Assembly (NCBI GenBank): GCA_944989445.1
Contig: CALYLW010000166.1
Coordinates: forward strand, 129,946 to 193,945
DNA from: Ampullaceana balthica
Lineage: Eukaryota > Mollusca > Gastropoda > Lymnaeidae
Length of the DNA: 64,000 nt
Reading direction: 5' to 3'
Below are positions 1 to 13,981 of this stretch, piece after piece. The notes below the pieces were generated by a model that worked only from the letters and a program-made list of their open reading frames with translations, was not told where the DNA came from and did no database searches. A program made the position numbers and the translations under genes. Position 1 is the first letter of the stretch. The number at the start of each line of letters is the position of its first letter.

Positions 1-1090
1 AATTGACTCGGGCCTATTCGTTGACATTAAACCTTGATGAAAGTAGAAACATTGGGAAGAAAAGAACTTAGCTAACTATGGGGCTAACCTAGGTGACAGT
101 GAAGAAAAGGACGGTATATGAGGATATGTTTTCTAGTGGTGGCATGAAATAACAAGCTCGTATGGCCGCTGGTCAAAATGTAGGCCTGCGACTTTAAAAA
201 GCAACCATTTCGAACAAAAACAAATGTATGCTTGAGATCTTCCCTTCACGCACTAACAATTCCGTGAACACTAACGGCTATTTAAAAAGAAAGGTGATTA
301 ATGAAACTTTATGAAGCAAGATGCCCCGAGAAGCAGCCATGTTACCAAGATAAACATCAAGCAATTATAGGCACTCAATAAGGTCAAGGGTCACCAACCA
401 GGTCAAAGGTTGCCTAATTTTCCTGGTATTGCGAAGTTCCCGTTCGACAACTCAGGTGTGCAGTAAAAATTGAATCTATAATACAACGAACTTTTTTGGG
501 ACAGTTTTCGTGAAAGCCCTGGTCTAACGTTTGGCTGTGTCCACTCTTCCCCTTCCCTGCCACGATCAAAGTGACATACGATACGAAATAAATGACTCGA
601 ACACTAGGGCCGAAATGGGTGCTATTTGCAGGCTCAGGTAATGTTATTTACATACGATAGAGGAAGTTGAGCTAACATAAAGTCCACCCCGGGCGGTACT
701 ATGCCTAGGTACGGCACCACTGCCACCCTTTAACGTAGCACCCCCAGCGGTGTGAGTACCACTACCACACGGTTGTATGTCTAACGTATGATGTCCCAAG
801 AAGTTGGTGTCTACTCGGTGTCTACTTAAAGCCAAACTTTGGTCCGGTTAGACTGCGTTATCTCTTGTATTGTGGACTGTGGCATTTAGTGCGAGACTCT
901 CAGTCCGATCCTTTCTTTGGCATTTTTTTTTGAATACAGCGCTTTACACACGCTCTCCAAGACCATGGTCGTTTTGAAAATCGTTGGCCTTGTGAATAGA
1001 TGTCTTGGGTCTGAGAGATATCGTTGGCCTTGTGGATAACATAACATGGGTCTTGTCTTAGGTCTGGGAGATATCGTGGGCTTTGTAAAC
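1..1090. other. Unassigned non-coding sequence
   Basis: No exon, RNA gene or recognisable mobile element could be supported here. Base composition is moderate, clearly less AT-rich than the 6.2-9.7 kb stretch. Short open frames exist but show no recognisable domain. It could be intergenic or an intron of the zinc-finger gene, whose 5' end was not found. Confidence 0.5.
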
Positions 1091-1760
1091 TTGTACGTTA
1101 TATCATGGGTCTTGTTGAAATCTAGGGGCCTGTAGACATCGTGAGCCTTGTAAACGTGTACATTATATCATGGGCCTTATAGAAATCCAGGGCCTTGTAA
1201 ACGTGTACATTATGTCAATGGCCTTATAGAAATCCAGGGCCTTGTAAACGTGTACATTATGTCAATGGCCTTATAGAAATCCAGAGCCTTGTAAACGTGT
1301 ACATTATATCATGGGCCTTATAGAAATCCAGGGCCTTGTAAACGTGTACATTATATAATGGGCCTTATAGAAATCCAGGGCCTTGTAAACGTGTACATTA
1401 TGTCAATGGCCTTATAGAAATCCAGGAGCCTTGTAAAATTGTACATTATATAATGGGGCTTATAGTTATAGAAATCTAGGGGCCTGCACATATCGTGGGC
1501 CTTGTAAACGTGTACATTATGTCAATGGCCTTATAGAAATCTAAGGGCTTATAGACATTTAGACATCGTGAGCCTTGTAAACTTGTACATTATATCATGG
1601 GCCTTATAGAAATCTCGGAGCCTTGAAAACATGTACATTACATCTCAGGGTCTTATAGAAATATAGGCATATAGGGACCTGTAGACATCATGGGCCCTGT
1701 ATACTTGTACATTATATCATGTACCTTATAGAAATCTAGGGGCCTGTACATAGCGTGAGG
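1091..1760. repeat. Imperfect tandem repeat, ~47-bp unit
   Basis: About a dozen diverged copies of a unit of roughly 47 bp, with the recurring cores CCTTGTAAACGTGTACATTA and GGCCTTATAGAAATC. Copies differ by substitutions and small indels (for example TATATCATGGG against TATGTCAATGG). This points to an older, partly decayed minisatellite. No open frame of interest spans it. Confidence 0.85.
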
Positions 1761-4260
1761 CCATATTTGCGTTCTCATTCACTGACAGTCATGTCTTTGA
1801 TCGTGGAAGATGACATTCAGTTGATTGGTTTGGCTGAAAACCAAGGTTCCCAAGACCTTAATGAAAACACAGCTTGCTTATATTTTCTTGGAGCTCATTA
1901 TATTAACCAACTTCCTCTCATTTAGCAGAGAAAGTTTGCTACAGAGCTTTCTTTGTCTCGTGGAACATTTCATTATCATCATTTGGTAAATCTGACAGCG
2001 GTCGATTCGGATATACAGGCATTTAATTCGCTACACGCCCTTGTTGGACGGGCTGTACACACTTGGGCTTTGAACTGTATTACTTTTCCTGAATTTTCGG
2101 GATTAACACTTCAACACCAATTTTGTGAAGTTTTGTTACAAGTTTTTGTTTAATTAGCCGGAATTTATCTTCCCCAAAACGTTTTAGAACTCATTATTGA
2201 CCAAACGAAATCTTTTCTTGGAAAAAGTCTGCGGCAACCAGGGGGATTAGCGTGGGCTTAAAGAATGTTCATCATCAAAAGTCAGATCAACAAATACAAC
2301 AGAGAATTGTTGATGGAGGGAGGCAAAATAACCATGTCTCCGTGTACACAACTGATATATCTATAATATATCTGGGTGTCCCCGAGCATTGGGCACGTCT
2401 TTGCCCGCCACAGCTTGGTGTATTTCCCCAGCACCGTGCGCTAATCTCTCCCCCCCCCCTGTAAGTAGACCAACGACAAGCCGGGGGCCCGGCACAATGG
2501 CCCCAGTAGTCGCATTCACGCAGCACAATGGGGACTGGCCCCGGTCAACAAAAAGCCGGTTATTGACGGCTTCGTCTTTCTTCTTATCCCCATCCGAGCC
2601 CGAAAATAAGAGAGAAAAGGTGTGTATGTAGTTGAAGGGGGGGGGGTGGCAGTTTGGGGAAGGGGGTAGAGTCATCTACCAGGACAAAAGCGCACGTCTG
2701 GTGTGTCTTAGCATAAAGCTGGTGTGTGCTGTGTGTTAGGTCGAGAAAAATAATTCAAATGATTGAAGATAAACATCTATAGTTTTACACATAATAATAT
2801 AGGCATATAGGATCCATCATCATCATGCTGCGCGGACAGAGTCCAATAACATCACACCCTACTACACAATTCAAGTTTAAGTGGCGTTGGTACATTCTAG
2901 TTGACCGTTTGAGAAGATTGCAGCAACTTGCTCCCATTCCCCGCAACCATCACAAACAACCAATAGTCAACCGTTCAAAAAGCGTCATTGCTCCGCCCTG
3001 TACATATTAAGATTCACTGCTCACTGCGACATCGTTTCGCGCCGTTCATTGGTAGTGATTTTTTTCCCCTTGTCCATTTCTGAACCGACAGTAAACCGGT
3101 GCTGGTAGAAGTAAAAGGCCGGCGGGGGCTGGTAGCGGTGGACTGGGCAGCGGTGTGGTTGAGGAACATCGATTGATTGATTATTGAGAAGGAACTCTGG
3201 CCTCGGGCGTGTGAGGCTATGATTTTAAAAGACTGGCCCCGGGGGGTATCGGGGCGGGTAGATTTCAGCTCAATAGTAAATGTTCAAGTCTCGATCTGAT
3301 GCACAAAAGCCCCCAACTGAAAGTGGGACACCTGACCCCTTGTTGTCATCGGACGGGTGGACTGTGTCCTGGCTGGCAGAGATGATCCTTTGTCCCCCGT
3401 GTAAGAGCACGCTGCCGGTGAATGGCATTGATCGTCACCAAGCAAGGGTTCCCAACATGGGCCGCACGAATCCCCATCATGGGCCGCACGGGTCCTCTAG
3501 CAATGCAATCAACAGTGGACGAATCTGTCGGTATTATATTTATATATTTCATTTGAGATTGCACTTAGATCATCATTAATCACAGTACTCATTAAGGAAC
3601 ACGTTTTGTTCTTTAAAAGAATCAGATAGTATAGCAGTGAGCAGCCCTTCCCACAGCGGTCGGCCATGTTATTGGACAAATTGCGCCCATAATATGTGAT
3701 GGCATTCCGGGCACGCTCCCTCTGTTGAATCGTTCTTTGACGGACGGTGTCAGAAACTGCAGGCCGAGACTGCTGTAAGACATGCTCACCTGGAGACCAA
3801 GGCAGACAAGAACTTGTCCTGTTTGAATTATCCACACAGAGTGGCCCGTAATCCCCGCCCCACCCCACCCCCCATTGCTATCAACAGACATAAAATGCCA
3901 TCACTCTTAATAACTCACCTCACTCTCCACCCCCCACCCCCAATCCTACCCCAGGCATAACTCCTGAAGCCCTTAACTCGGTGGGTGCCTTGGTTTGTGA
4001 CAGCCATGTTGTACCCCTTTACGATTCTTCTGTATCTCAAGGCCGTGATGCATGCATCCCATTATGTTGACATTCCAAAGAAGGATTTTTAAACATTTAT
4101 TGTTAATACCTGCACCCCTACGAAATGTTGGGATAGGCATTCCTCCCCCCTCCCCCATTCCCACACATACACAATATAAAAAAATAAAATATAAATAACA
4201 CATGCTGATTTTATTTTAGAAAATGAAGTTATAATAGATTAATAAATAAAGACTGGAAAA
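1761..4260. other. Unassigned non-coding sequence
   Basis: This 2.5-kb stretch is richer in G+C than what follows and contains poly-G/poly-C runs, for example near 2450 and 2640. Several overlapping short open frames exist on both strands but none encodes a recognisable domain. A 5' exon or promoter of the zinc-finger gene could lie here, but nothing in the sequence proves it. Confidence 0.4.
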
Positions 4261-5441
4261 AAGGTTTTGGTGCTTGTTTTTTTATCCGACCATCAAAATT
4301 TTTTCTTTATTCTTTGGTATTAACTGTTTGCCACCCAGCGATACTTGAGCTATTACTGATAGATGGTTACGGGCACTGTGGACTTCTCACACTTACGAAG
4401 ATGAAGATTGAATAAATTAATATTATAATCATTAATCATGTTAAAATAAATTTTATTATAATTTGTAAGCATTACTAAAACGGTAATGAAATAAATGATA
4501 AGTGACAAGATTGACTACATTCACCATATTAACTTAACTATATTGACATTTGACAAGATAAATTATAAGTGACAAGATTGACTACATTCACTATATTAAC
4601 TTAACTATATTGACATTTGACAAGATAAATTATAAGTGACAAGATTGACTACATTCACCATATTAACTTAACTATATTGACATTTGACAAAATAAATGAT
4701 AAGTGACAAGATTGACTACATTCACCATATTAACTTAACTATATTGACATTTGACAAAATAAATGATAAGTGACAAGATTGACTACATTCACCATATTAA
4801 CTTAACTATATTGACATTTGACAAAATAAATGATAAGTGACAAGATTGACTACATTCACTATATTAACTTAACTATATTGACATTTGACAAAATAAATGA
4901 TAAGTGACAAGATTGACTACATTCACCATATTAACTTAACTATATTGACATTTGACTAGAACAGCCCCCATTAAAACTAAAAACTAACTAAATGATAAAT
5001 GAAAAGAAGTAGGCTGTAGGCTTATATATATATAACTCTCTGCTTTATATATTAGGCATATTTATTGTAGCATAATATCATTATTTTTTTAAAAATTTGG
5101 CATGGATTACACTCACGAAACCGTGAATCACAGCCTACATTTCTTCGATCCTAATACCGGTGCTAGCGGTCATGGAGATCTGTAAAAGAATCATAAAGAA
5201 CGTCACAATGGGACTCTTGGTCATATTATATATATAAATAATATAAACATTTTTTTTACACTAGATTAATGGTTTTAATATTAATTTATTCAATCGTCAT
5301 TATCGTAATTGGGAAATATCCATGGTCCATAGCCATCTAGTTTTAGTAGCCTAAGTATCGCGTGGTTTGCAAAAGTTAACACCAAAATAATAAATATATT
5401 TTTTGGGTGGTCGGATAAAAAACAAGTACCAAAGTTTTTAA
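4261..5441. mobile_element. Long-inverted-repeat (foldback/MITE-like) element
   Basis: The left arm (about 4261-4460) reappears as an imperfect reverse complement in the right arm (about 5240-5441). Matching blocks include TTATCCGACCA on the left against TGGTCGGATAA on the right. GCGATACTTGAGCTA pairs with the complement of TAGCCTAAGTATCGC, and GATTGAATAAATTAATATTA with its complement in the right arm. The arms are about 200 bp and flank about 780 bp that holds a 67-bp tandem array. No transposase is present, so this is a non-autonomous element. Its outer ends and target-site duplication were not resolved. Confidence 0.72.
4487..4960. repeat. Tandem repeat, 67-bp unit, ~7 copies
   Basis: Nearly identical copies of a 67-bp AT-rich unit with cores ATAAGTGACAAGATTGACTA and CATATTAACTTAACTATATT. 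They differ at only a few sites (CACCATATT or CACTATATT; GATAAATTATAAG or AAATAAATGATAAG). The array lies inside the long-inverted-repeat element, so it probably expanded after insertion. Confidence 0.92.
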
Positions 5442-5826
5442 AGAAGGCATTTAAAACAAAATATTTGAAATAAAATTTGGAGAAAAAAAATTTGGGTTTT
5501 CAGTTAATTTTTTTGTAAAATCACTCTTTGATTGGAATGGGCGACCACCACCTCGTCACTCTCCGGGCATTTCCCACCAGTGGACATCATCATTTGTAAG
5601 ACGTCATCGGTCCAATTGATATCACTAGCATAGAAACACAATTGCGCCCCCCTCCACCTCCCCTCCAGAGAATATGACCCAGGGGAGGTGTCAGGGGCAG
5701 ATCACTGCATTTTGTACCTGTGGAGAGCAACGCTCCTTGCTTGACTGGCCACATTTGTACCTGCTATATTGAGCTATACGTATGTTTGAAAAGGAGGGGA
5801 TGTGGGAAGCAGGAAATGTGCTGGAT
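5442..5826. other. Unassigned spacer
   Basis: No gene or repeat is recognised between the inverted-repeat element and the following 55-bp array. Confidence 0.5.
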
Positions 5827-6165
5827 AACAAGGGTGGCTTCTGGGAGGGTATGGCATGAGTCTTTGGGAGTTGAAAGGAGATAACTGGGTGGCTTCTGGG
5901 AGGGTATGACACGAGTCTTTGGGAGTTGAAAGGAGATAACTGGGTGGCTTCTGGGAGGGTATGACACGAGTCTTTGGGAGTTGAAAGGAGATAACTGGGT
6001 GGCTTCTGGGAGGGTATGACACGAGTCTTTGGGAGTTGAAAGGAGATAACTGGGTGGCTTCTGGGAGGGTATGACACGAGTCTTTGGGAGTTGAAAGGAG
6101 ATAACTGGGTGGCTTCTGGGAGGGTATGACACGAGTCTTTGGGAGTTGAAAGGAGATAACAGGGC
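5827..6165. repeat. Tandem repeat, 55-bp unit, ~6 copies
   Basis: Copies with the cores GAGTCTTTGGGAGTTGAAAG and AACTGGGTGGCTTCTGGGAG recur every 55 bp (for example TGACACGAG at 5907, 5962, 6017, 6072 and 6127). The first copy is the variant TGGCATGAG. Because the unit is free of stops on the - strand, long repetitive open frames appear in all three - frames. They are not taken as genes. Confidence 0.93.
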
Positions 6166-9100
6166 ATTCTTGAGATATTTGTTTTACTGGTACAAAGGTG
6201 AAGTATTGAGAGAACATTGAACAAAAGATATGTACTAGGCTAGGAAAGATATGTAGATGGGAATGGTAACTCACCTTCCACACAAGGCACCCCAAACACT
6301 AGTTACACCACATTCATATAAATACACATACATTTCACCATACTGTTGCAGCTGCCTCATAAAGTTGCAGACCACTCACATGTCACATGCTCAGGGAGAT
6401 TTGGGGGAGGGGGGATGCTGATGCACACAGCAAACAGTTTCATTATACACAGCTGCACGTTGACAGGATATACAGCATAAACAGCACAGACAGCCACATA
6501 CTTCACACAGCAGTGACACATACATTTATTCTCCACATACATCAGTGGCTTTGAATAGAATAGTTTTAATTAACAGTGTATTCAGTAATTATCAGTAGAT
6601 TCAGCTATACAAATCTTTTCATAGTAATATTTAATTTGTTAATGTGTAATTGTCTTAAATGAAATATTTGTCAATATGAAGATATCTTAAAGGAAATGAT
6701 TTTGTAAGAATACCATGTGGATGAGGCACGGTATAAAAGCAGTCCAATAGTTGAGTCAATTAGTGAGATTTAACAGTTTAGCCAGAAACAAATCCTTTAA
6801 GTAGAGAAATGAGACACAATTGGTTAAAAGAGCATGATATACTTAAAAATTGAATTTTCATTAATTTCTATGAATGATTTTGTCAGCACAATAAAATTAA
6901 ACACGAATGTAGTTATACATTAAAATTTAATAAGATATGTATATCATACAGAAAATATAGCTGGGAAAAATAGTTCATTTGGTTTGCGGTATGTTTAGTA
7001 TTTTTTTAATATTAATTTTGTATAAAAGTGTCCCTTTAAAGATTAGTTTGTTCAAACCAGTGTTCAGCTCATATAAGTGTCCTCATTTCATATTTTATTA
7101 ATATTAGTCTCCTTTACTTACACATTTCAATCTAAGTGGGGTCTCTGCCTTATCTTTCAAGTAAACTTTGTTTCAACAATGACATCAGCAATCAATGATT
7201 GGTTAGTTGTTCTAGAATATTTTTGAGCAAAATACTAATGGCTCAGACATCAAAGTGAGCTACTCCGCTTGATCTGTACCGTCCATTGTCAAATGTTTGC
7301 CTGGTCCGTGATATACAGTAATGGAAGTATCACCAGTTTAGAGATCATCAGTGAATCATTTACTTTAAGTATTTGTTTTACTCTTGTTACAGCTTCATAC
7401 TTTGACATGAACTATTTCCTAAAAAAAAACACCCCAAAAAAAACCAACAAAAAAAAACTCAAGATTTTTTAAAATAATATATAGTGATGTTAATAATGCA
7501 ATTTTGTAAATATATTAATTAAATTTAATTTTGATACAAATATGGAAAATATTCACGAAAAGCCCCAATTAAAGATGATGCGTAAATCTATGATGTAGGC
7601 TATCATTTTGGATTCAGAATAGCTCCTTAAGTTTATATTTATTTCATGACAATGAGAGATGAAAATACAGTATGTATATCTAAAGGCAATAATTTTTTTT
7701 GCAATGTATCAAATACATTAGAAAAATTATATTTTTTGTAATTAACCTATAGAATTACTATTTGATTTTGATAATACATGTATGTGTACTTGGAAAAGCT
7801 GCTCTTTGGAAATGTCAAATGTGAAATTACTGAAATAATGGCTTAGCTAAAATGGGTAAAGAAAGCGTTGGGAAAAGCAAGGAAAGGAACAATTTTGAAA
7901 GACATCATATAATTTCTTCTGAATATACTTTCAAAATTGACAACAAAAGATTCGGTTTTAAAAAAAATAAAATAAATAGTAAATAGGTTTTTGTTTTAGA
8001 AGTTAAAATATTTTTAAAATTGGAATTTGTTCATAGAAATAGACTTGTCACACAATTTATTTTCACTTTCATAGATATTAATTTCTCTGTGTTATTATTT
8101 TCTCTAATGTACTATTTAGCTAACACATATACTATACTTGATGTTCACAAGGTCAATGACCATTCTCAATTATCAATTTACCTGTTGTTTCCCTTTGCCT
8201 AAACGGACTGATTAAACAAAACCAACAACCCTGGTAGTAGTAAGATTTATGAATCAACAGCACCAGCTTTTTGTGAAGTTTTAGAAACCTAAGGATACAT
8301 GAATTATTAAGTGCACAATTGTATCCCATTGTGCACAATTTTACCTCATCTCTTAATACTTAATAGTGATTATTTCTAACATGCATTTTTTTCAAATATT
8401 AAAATTAATATTTATATAATTATAAAAAAATATTGAGAGTTTAGTAAAAAAAAATAAAATAATCTTAACCCTATAAAATAAATCATCTCCCATCAATCCA
8501 TCTTTTATTCTTTTGATAAACTTTATTTGGACAAAAATTTCTTTCTATTAGCCATCACTTGCCATTACTCTTACTATTGATATTGAGTTCATGAACTTAA
8601 CATACAAAATTAAAAGAAAAAATTGAGTAAGTTTTTCCTTTTGATTTCTTTCTGTCTTATCTGAACTTATCATGCCAAAAGTGAAAAAGGAAGACCAAGT
8701 ACATATATATATAATTTTTTTAAAAATTGGTGCGACATATAATTACTTGTCTTTTTAATAATGTTTCTACCTTTTCCAGTCATAAGGTAAATAAAAATTG
8801 CTCTATATTTTTATACTGTGTGGGTTCTAGTGCTTAATATTTGAAGGAATTTTTACTTTTCTTTTTTGTTTTGTGTATTTTAATTTTACTTAAAGAATCA
8901 TAGAAAAAAAATACAAACTAGTTTTTAAATCATGTTAATTGTTAAAAAGTGACTTTGAACAAATTTAGTAGCCTTCTAGTTCAAATTGTTGAGGCTTTGT
9001 CTTTCTATTTCTGAGTCAGTCTAATGATTTCTAATTGCATTTAAATTCAGATAAAAAATAAAACTTAGCCATTTTTCTCAAACATTTAATCTACAATATA

Positions 9101-9771
9101 AAATCTGTAATGTACACAAGTGTGTGCTAACTTACCATAAGATCACAGCAATCAAGATATAGAAAAAAAATATGTGTTTTTGTTCCATTTTAACATTTTT
9201 TATATGACAGTTGGTTTAAAAAATTTTTTTTTGGATTGGTAGTAATTCAGACTGAATTTCTGTTTCCCTAAAAGACATTGCTGATATTCGGTGTACAACT
9301 TAGTCTAAAGACTAACAAAATTAATTTTAAAATAATAATAATAAATTGGCTCATGAACACAAAGGAATTAAAATTAAAAAAAACATTTTTTTTAAAAATC
9401 ACCAAAATTTAAATTTATTTTTAAATTTATTTTTTAATGGGATCAAATAAAACCTATAAAAACGATTTATGTAAGTTAAGTAAAAGTCACATAAAAATTT
9501 GAAGGGTAAAAATTGGAAGCGGCTTGATGGAAAAGACAAAAGACATGGATAATTTTAGTTGTCAAAATTTAAAAATAAATTTTATCAATTACTATAATTA
9601 AAAAAATGCTTCTCTATTTTAGATTTTTTATATGTTTATTTTGTTACTTTGTACTTGGAGAAGCATTTGAAAATGAACTTTATCAGATTTATGAGGAAAG
9701 AGAATAGCTGTATTAGTATTTGAAAAGTTTTCAAACTTCATGGGAGGAAATCATGTCACCCACAACCACTC
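6166..9771. other. Very AT-rich non-coding sequence
   Basis: This 3.6-kb region is dominated by A/T with many poly-A/poly-T runs and no open frame resembling a domain. It is typical of an AT-rich intron or intergenic spacer. It is not distinguishable which, because the upstream exon of the zinc-finger gene is unknown. Confidence 0.55.
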
Positions 9772-12700
9772 CATCCCATTGGCTGGCAGTTTGGGTATTA
9801 GAAATGGTATATAAATTGTGTTCCCTCCCATTGGGTATTAGAAATGGTATATAAATTGTGTTCCCTCCCGTTGACTGGCAGTTTGGGTATTAGAAATGGT
9901 ATATAAATTGTGTTCCCTCCCATTGGGTATTAGAAATGGTATATAAATTGTGTTCCCTCCCGTTGACTGGCAGTTTGGGTATTAGAAATGGTATATAAAT
10001 TGTGTTCCCTCCCATTGGGTATTAGAAATGGTATATAAATTGTGTTCCCTCCCGTTGACTGGCAGTTTGGGTATTAGAAATGGTATATAAATTGTGTTCC
10101 CTCCCATTGGCTGGCAGTTTGGGTATTAGAAATGGTATATAAATTGTGTTCCCTCCCATTGGGTATTAGAAATGGTATATAAATTGTGTTCCCTCCCGTT
10201 GACTGGCAGTTTGGGTATTAGAAATGGTATATAAATTGTGTTCCCTCCCGTTGACTGGCAGTTTGGGTATTAGAAATGGTATATAAATTGTGTTCCCTCC
10301 CATTGGGTATTAGAAATGGTATATAAATTGTGTTCCCTCCCCTTGACTGGCAGTTTGGGTATTAGAAATGGTATATAAATTGTGTTCCCTCCCATTGGGT
10401 ATTAGAAATGGTATATAAATTGTGTTCCCTCCCATTGACTGGCAGTTTGGGTATTAGAAATGGTATATAAATTGTGTTCCCTCCGATTGACTGGCAGTTT
10501 GGGTATTAGAAATGGTATATAAATTGTGTTCCCTCCCATTGGGTATTAGAAATGGTATATAAATTGTGTTCCCTCCCATTGGGTATTAGACATGGTATAT
10601 CAAATTGTGTTCCCTCCCATTGGGTATTAGAAATGGTATATAAATTGTGTTCCCTCCCATTGGGTATTAGAAATGGTATATAAATTGTGTTCCCTCCCAT
10701 TGGGTATTAGAAATGGTATATAAATTGTGTTCCCTCCCATTGGGTATTAGAAATGGTATATAAATTGTGTTCCCTCCCATTGGGTATTAGAAATGGTATA
10801 TAAATTGTGTTCCCTCCCATTGGGTATTAGAAATGGTATATAAATTGTGTTCCCTCCCATTGGGTATTAGAAATGGTATATAAATTGTGTTCCCTCCCAT
10901 TGGGTATTAGAAATGGTATATAAATTGTGTTCCCTCCCATTGGGTATTAGAAATGGTATATAAATTGTGTTCCCTCCCATTGGGTATTAGAAATGGTATA
11001 TAAATTGTGTTCCCTCCCATTGGGTATTAGAAATGGTATATCAATTGTGTTCCCTCCCATTGGGTATTAGACATGGTATATCAATTGTGTTCCCTCCCAT
11101 TGGGTATTAGAAATGGTATATCAATTGTGTTCCCTCCCATTGGGTATTAGACATGGTATATCAATTGTGTTCCCTCCCATTGGGTATTAGAAATGGTATA
11201 TAAATTGTGTTCCCTCCCATTGGGTATTAGACATGGTATATAAATTGTGTTCCCTCCCATTGGGTATTAGAAATGGTATATAAATTGTGTTCCCTCCCAT
11301 TGGGTATTAGAAATGGTATATAAATTGTGTTCCCTCCCATTGGGTATTAGAAATGGTATATAAATTGTGTTCCCTCCCATTGGGTATTAGAAATGGTATA
11401 TAAATTGTGTTCCCTCCCATTGGGTATTAGAAATGGTATATAAATTGTGTTCCCTCCCATTGGGTATTAGACATGGTATATCAATTGTGTTCCCTCCCAT
11501 TGGGTATTAGACATGGTATATCAATTGTGTTCCCTCCCATTGGGTATTAGAAATGGTATATAAATTGTGTTCCCTCCCATTGGGTATTAGACATGGTATA
11601 TCAATTGTGTTCCCTCCCATTGGGTATTAGACATGGTATATAAATTGTGTTCCCTCCCATTGGGTATTAGACATGGTATATCAATTGTGTTCCCTCCCAT
11701 TGGGTATTAGACATGGTATATAAATTGTGTTCCCTCCCATTGGGTATTAGACATGGTATATAAATTGTGTTCCCTCCCATTGGGTATTAGAAATGGTATA
11801 TAAATTGTGTTCCCTCCCATTGGGTATTAGAAATGGTATATAAATTGTGTTCCCTCCCATTGGGTATTAGAAATGATATATAAATTGTGTTCCCTCCCAT
11901 TGGGTATTAGACATGATATATCAATTGTGTTCCCTCCCATTGGGTATTAGACATGGTATATAAATTGTGTTCCCTCCCATTGGGTATTAGACATGATATA
12001 TCAAATTGTGTTCCCTCCCATTGGGTATTAGACATGATATATAAATTGTGTTCCCTCCCATTGGGTATTAGACATGATATATAAATTGTGTTCCCTCCCA
12101 TTGGGTATTAGACATGATATATAAATTGTGTTCCCTCCCATTGGGTATTAGACATGATATATCAATTGTGTTCCCTCCCATTGGGTATTAGACATGATAT
12201 ATAAATTGTGTTCCCTCCCATTGGGTATTAGACATGATATATCAAATTGTGTTCCCTCCCATTGGGTATTAGACATGATATATAAATTGTGTTCCCTCCC
12301 ATTGGGTATTAGACATGATATATAAATTGTGTTCCCTCCCATTGGGTATTAGACATGATATATAAATTGTGTTCCCTCCCATTGGGTATTAGACATGATA
12401 TATAAATTGTGTTCCCTCCCATTGGGTATTAGACATGATATATAAATTGTGTTCCCTCCCATTGGGTATTAGACATGATATATAAATTGTGTTCCCTCCC
12501 ATTGGGTATTAGACATGATATATCAATTGTGTTCCCTCCCATTGGGTATTAGACATGATATATCAATTGTGTTCCCTCCCATTGGGTATTAGACATGATA
12601 TATCAATTGTGTTCCCTCCCATTGGGTATTAGAAATGATATATCAATTGTGTTCCCTCCCATTGGGTATTAGACATGATATATAAATTGTGTTCCCTCCC

Positions 12701-13847
12701 ATTGGGTATTAGAAATGATATATCAATTGTGTTCCCTCCCATTGGGTATTAGACATGATATATCAATTGTGTTCCCTCCCATTGGGTATTAGAAATGATA
12801 TATCAATTGTGTTCCCTCCCATTGGGTATTAGACATGATATATCAATTGTGTTCCCTCCCATTGGGTATTAGACATGATATATAAATTGTGTTCCCTCCC
12901 ATTGGGTATTAGACATGATATATAAATTGTGTTCCCTCCCATTGGGTATTAGACATGATATATAAATTGTGTTCCCTCCCATTGGGTATTAGAAATGATA
13001 TATCAATTGTGTTCCCTCCCATTGGGTATTAGACATGATATATCAATTGTGTTCCCTCCCATTGGGTATTAGACATGATATATCAATTGTGTTCCCTCCC
13101 ATTGGGTATTAGACATGATATATAAATTGTGTTCCCTCCCATTGGGTATTAGACATGATATATAAATTGTGTTCCCTCCCATTGGGTATTAGACATGATA
13201 TATAAATTGTGTTCCCTCCCATTGGGTATTAGACATGATATATAAATTGTGTTCCCTCCCATTGGGTATTAGACATGATATATCAATTGTGTTCCCTCCC
13301 ATTGGGTATTAGACATGATATATCAATTGTGTTCCCTCCCATTGGGTATTAGACATGATATATAAATTGTGTTCCCTCCCATTGGGTATTAGACATGATA
13401 TATAAATTGTGTTCCCTCCCATTGGGTATTAGACATGATATATAAATTGTGTTCCCTCCCATTGGGTATTAGAAATGATATATCAATTGTGTTCCCTCCC
13501 ATTGGGTATTAGACATGATATATCAATTGTGTTCCCTCCCATTGGGTATTAGAAATGATATATCAATTGTGTTCCCTCCCATTGGGTATTAGACATGATA
13601 TATAAATTGTGTTCCCTCCCATTGGGTATTAGACATGATATATAAATTGTGTTCCCTCCCATTGGGTATTAGACATGATATATAAATTGTGTTCCCTCCC
13701 ATTGGGTATTAGACATGATATATAAATTGTGTTCCCTCCCATTGGGTATTAGACATGATATATAAATTGTGTTCCCTCCCATTGGGTATTAGACATGGTA
13801 TATCAATTGTGTTCCCTCCCATTGGGTATTAGACATGATATATAATA
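9772..13847. repeat. 4-kb minisatellite, 40-bp unit, ~95-100 copies
   Basis: The basic unit is 40 bp, with cores TGGGTATTAGAAATGGTATA and TAAATTGTGTTCCCTCCCAT. The array is zoned. From 9772 to about 10510, 40-bp units alternate with longer ones carrying an extra GACTGGCAGTTT. From about 10510 to 11870 units are mostly AAATGGTATAT. From about 11870 to the end the form is mostly AGACATGATATAT, with TAAATTG/TCAATTG variants interspersed. The unit carries a TATATAAA string. The array ends about 560 bp before the first recognised coding exon. Confidence 0.97.
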
Positions 13848-13981
13848 ACCTCCCAATCAACAATGTCCTTGTGCTTGTTTTGGACTTGTTAATAATGTTT
13901 GAAAACAAAATAACTGATGTACATATATCTCTTTTTATGTCTTGAATAAATTAGTTTTGTTTTACTTTTAAGAATTTAGAG

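Noticed and set aside
5691..6295. - strand open frames with a P-S-Y-L-L-S-T-P-K-D-S-C-H repeat
   Set aside because: They are created by the 55-bp minisatellite; the same peptide appears in all three frames.
9772..13847. CRISPR-like regular direct repeats
   Set aside because: Units are contiguous with no unique spacers, the genome is eukaryotic and no cas genes are present; it is a minisatellite. The same applies to the other arrays.
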